Source: Megachile rotundata (lineage: Eukaryota; Arthropoda; Insecta; Hymenoptera; Megachilidae). From it: a DNA stretch of 64,000 bases. Position numbers and translations under genes: made by a program. The stretch covers positions 6,138,001 through 6,202,000 of the forward strand of contig NC_134991.1 of the NCBI RefSeq assembly GCF_050947335.1, in the 5' to 3' direction. A model generated the notes under the pieces. The model saw nothing but the letters and a program-made list of their open reading frames with translations, was not told the origin of the DNA and ran no database searches. Positions 60,669 to 64,000 of this stretch are shown here, piece after piece. Within the stretch, counting starts at the first letter, position 1. Each line of letters starts with the position of its first letter.

Positions 60669-63600
60669 TTCACAGCACGATTAATATGAAATGAAATGTT
60701 ATCTAACCTCAACATATGAGGTTTAATACTTTGGTACTACTTTAGGTACAAGTATAGAGAGATTTGATATCTTTTTGCAATAAAAATAGCGAGAGTAGGT
60801 AAAATGCGTTATACAGTATCTTCTCAAGGAAAATTGTACGTAATATTGTTTCAACGTGAAGTTTTAGTACGAACGTTTATTTCAAACAGACTATAATTAG
60901 CTTCCCCGTACTTGTTACATCTATGGAACATAGGAAAACATTTTGCAAACCCTTGCTGCACGATGTTCCGCTCTCATCCACCATCGCAGGGAGTTCTATG
61001 ATTCATAGTTCACTGATTACATATGTAGATAGATGATCGATTCCCCTATCAGCGTATGAATTTCTTAGGATACGAGCTTCCTTCCCGAGAGGGGAACTTG
61101 GACTTGAGGAATTGTGGAACCAGAAAAGAATATGTAATGAAAGGTAGCTTTACGGAAACATGGTGTTGACATATTGTAATAAAAAATGAAATAATGTGAC
61201 ACAATGTTGCACATACAAATAATGACACAATAAGACGTTATAAATTTTGTATCGATCTGAATATATTAGTCTCAGTTTGTCTTTTATTATAGTAATTACG
61301 AAACTTTTGAGGCGTTGATCTCAACGGTAGTCGATGTTATCTGATTGATTCGAGGCAATAAACGGAAGTTACTCGGAACTTCCTCTGTAAATTTTCCTTC
61401 CAGCAATATTCCAACCCTTTTATTTAATCCTGGCAAAAGGTGTCGCGGTAGATTTATCTGCAGACTTTTATCGCGCTGTTCGACAGCTGCATCCGAGTAT
61501 ATTTTATAACCAGCCGTTACATCGATATAAAATATACGTTTGGCATAAAGGAAGCTCTTAACAGCTGGAAAACTCGTACGTTTATACGGTCACCGTCTTT
61601 TCCCAAAAGATATTCTGAAATTTATACCGAAACTTTTCATTGGGTTTTTTTCATGGATAGTTGCTTTACGCTTCTCGACATTAAACTCGATCGATCGAAA
61701 TTGAAATTGCTCCCGGAAACGTTCGCTTTGAAATAATCACTTTGATATCCAGTCTGAGGTCACAAAGAAACCTTTGAGGAAAAAGTGTCAGTATCATTAT
61801 CACACTGTACATGCCGTTTCTATTTCTTTAGACGATGTTCCGTGCATCCATAGAATCCCACGTATAGCACATAAATCGTGTGTATCGGTCGCTGTATAAA
61901 GCATGCTGCTATTTTCAGCATAGCTTTTGTACCGTTTATAGCCAAGCATCAATACTTCATTAAAGTGCATTAACACCGACGCTGTTCTTCCCTCATTACG
62001 TTTCTCGGTATTTCGCAGTTTATCGGAAAAAAAATTATCGCTCGTTTTAACGGAGTCTTCAGAAATTTTTATGATTAATCGAGATATTTTATTGCTGGTT
62101 AATCGAGAGGAAATATATTTGAAATTAACCCTTGTTCTCTATAAGGGTATTTCTTGTGCGAAACAAGAAACAAGTTTCTTGTACGAGAAAATAATACCTA
62201 ATTTTATTTGGTAAATCCTTAAAAAATAATTTCATTTTATGAATGTCGGATATAGCTGCATTTTTTTATCGGCACAAATGTTCCACAGTAAAGACAATTA
62301 TTTTACAGTGAAACAAAGCAAATTTGTTTTAATTTAAAAACGATATTGTCAGGAAAATGAAAAATAGTGAAATAATATTAATTGCCAATGGAGCGAAAGT
62401 TGTTGGTCTGAAGGATCAATATACATATTCGAATGAATGAATGAAGTTCAGATAAATAACTGTTGAACGGAAATATGTTGACACAAATGGAACAAAAAAA
62501 ATTATTTTAAATGCAAAATTAAGTAAAATGATTTTCTCACGGATGTGCTCGAATAAAGCGATCAAAAAATCAATGGGAGTTAAAGTTAAGTAGTCAATCA
62601 GAATTACAAGATAACTATCGATTAAAACGAACAAATTAATCTATACGAGTCAGTTAAAAAGACAGGTAAAACCGTAGAACATAAAGTATTTATCCAGGAA
62701 ATTGAATGAAATTATAAAATTCTACTAATTAACAAAGTGGAGAAGATGAGTTTCTCACGGACTATGAAAAAATCGGTTAAACCGGAAACTTGAAATATTA
62801 TCGAAGGAATGCAACGAAACGAAAATAATATTAATTAACGTTAAAGCAAGACGAGTTATGGATCGATATATTCGGAATCGATCGATGAAAAGAAGCGTGT
62901 AATCGTCTGTTAAACGAAAAGTTACGATCGTTGTCGTGACAAGATAATCCTCAGCGTCCCGTAACACGCATCGGGATTATCGGGACGCAGGGACCGAGAC
63001 GCGATCAAGAGGCTCCTAGTGAACGATAATTATCTCGGATCGGTTGATGGGGTTACCTATGTACACCTTACATAGCGGTGCGTGTGTAGCCGGGATATCG
63101 TTGGAGATCGGTGCACAGAAGCGCCAGATACGATTATACATTTTCATCGGTGCGTTACTCAGGAAGGGCAGATTACCGTAATGAACTCTAGCAACCCCTC
63201 TGCACGGTCCAACGAGTCGAAATATGGATAACCGCCACTCACCTCCGCGATTTGTTCCCGCCATCTCGCTCTATCCTCTCGTCTGGTCGCGTTTTTACCC
63301 CTCGTCTCTAGCCGTGTTTCAACCCCGTCGCGTTTCCAACCCCGCGTCACCGGTTTTTCTATCGAGAAAGGTAGTCGCGCGAATCGATCCGACGATCTCG
63401 CGAATGAAATTATTTCGCCCGGGGAGAAATTTCGAGCCGGCGATGCTCTTCCCGTGAGGAATTCAATTTCGATGCCACTAGCCGATCCTACATAGCTCAA
63501 TTTTGAGAGAGTTTCGTCGCGAATTCGACCCAAACATCGCTACGGGCCACGATGATAACCCACCCGTTCTCGAATTTTCGAATAGATTGCGCCTTTTGTG

Positions 63601-64000
63601 GCTGCCCATGTATATTTTTTACCCGGGATATCAAATTCAGAGGCGTGTTCACTGCGCCCATGATGACGCTAAATCTTCTGCAAATAGCAATTTGCAAATT
63701 CGATCCGAGATAGATATCGTGTAATGATAACGACAGTATTAATTTGCTATTAATCTCTGGCTCGTAACATGTCATCATTGTAATGTATTTCAAATGCATC
63801 ATCGAGTAAACATGTTCAAACATACACAAGAACATTTCTTCACATGGCCATGTAGTGAAGAGAACTCTAGATCTTGATCAAAATTTGAAGTTGTTCCGAA
63901 GCACTCGGAATATAATCAGCGTAATATTTATGGGTGTTTTGTCAAACCTTTACTCTTGCAATTTCAAACGGATCTTCAAGACCACATGGATGTCTCTACA
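60669..64000. other. Unassigned to window end; GC-rich 62930-63540
   Basis: AT-rich to about 62900. The GC-rich part carries overlapping frames on both strands (minus 63016-63264, minus 63159-63533, plus 63224-63457) with no known domain, and a pair of competing hairpins at 62943-62988. No gene can be supported. Confidence 0.5.
62943..62988. other. Two mutually exclusive hairpins
   Basis: GCGTCCCG (62954-62961) pairs perfectly with CGGGACGC (62981-62988). GATAATCC (62943-62950) pairs perfectly with GGATTATC (62974-62981). The stems interlock, so they would form either as alternatives or as a pseudoknot. Confidence 0.45.

Overview
This looks like a eukaryotic nuclear, non-coding window, most likely from an insect and probably a hymenopteran (bee, wasp or ant). 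That guess rests on the AT-rich but strongly uneven base composition, the CpG-rich islands in an AT-rich background, the abundance of short-unit minisatellites and a TTAA-bounded piggyBac-like MITE. The species cannot be named. There is no bacterial-style gene packing, no tRNA or rRNA gene I can support, and no reading frame I recognise as a protein. The longest open frames (about 140-200 codons) lie in tandem repeats, in purine/pyrimidine-biased tracts or in GC-rich islands where several frames are open at once. I therefore list no CDS. The window is best read as a gene desert or the inside of a very long intron.

Four repeat systems dominate. Family A/B is a minisatellite superfamily with an ACGCG core and 15-17 bp units. 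It forms seven arrays: A at 1-206, 2085-2560, 3418-3990 and 55441-55925; B at 49076-50090, 52435-53345 and about 58200-58350. A arrays occur in both orientations. Family C is an AATTTGG-type minisatellite built from 8-bp steps. It forms about sixteen arrays in both orientations, from 870 to 59730. Several arrays show higher-order repeats (154 bp at 2127; 32 and 48 bp at 24203-24540; 126 bp at 39505; multiples of 15 bp at 49561). A separate 68-bp satellite with a three-monomer higher-order unit lies at 37449-37905. Small recent tandem duplications lie at 4933, 14018, 34385, 46381 and 60541.

Transposon traces are a 204-bp piggyBac-like MITE (20035-20238), a decayed possible relative (44031-44190), TATACAGGGTGT-type element ends near 4054 and 5021, and a hairpin-plus-CTAG end next to the 3418-3990 array that resembles a Helitron 3' end. 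A diverged duplicated block (23503-23695 and 24973-25175) is the best candidate for a duplicated regulatory element. A compositionally distinct block directly beside the MITE (20255-20452) is unexplained.

Between the repeats the sequence alternates between AT-rich spacer and GC/CpG-rich islands (for example 1385-1720, 6100-6340, 11060-12030, 27258-27865, 31980-32720, 54720-55330 and 63000-63540). These islands could be regulatory or hold small exons, but nothing in them can be assigned from sequence alone.
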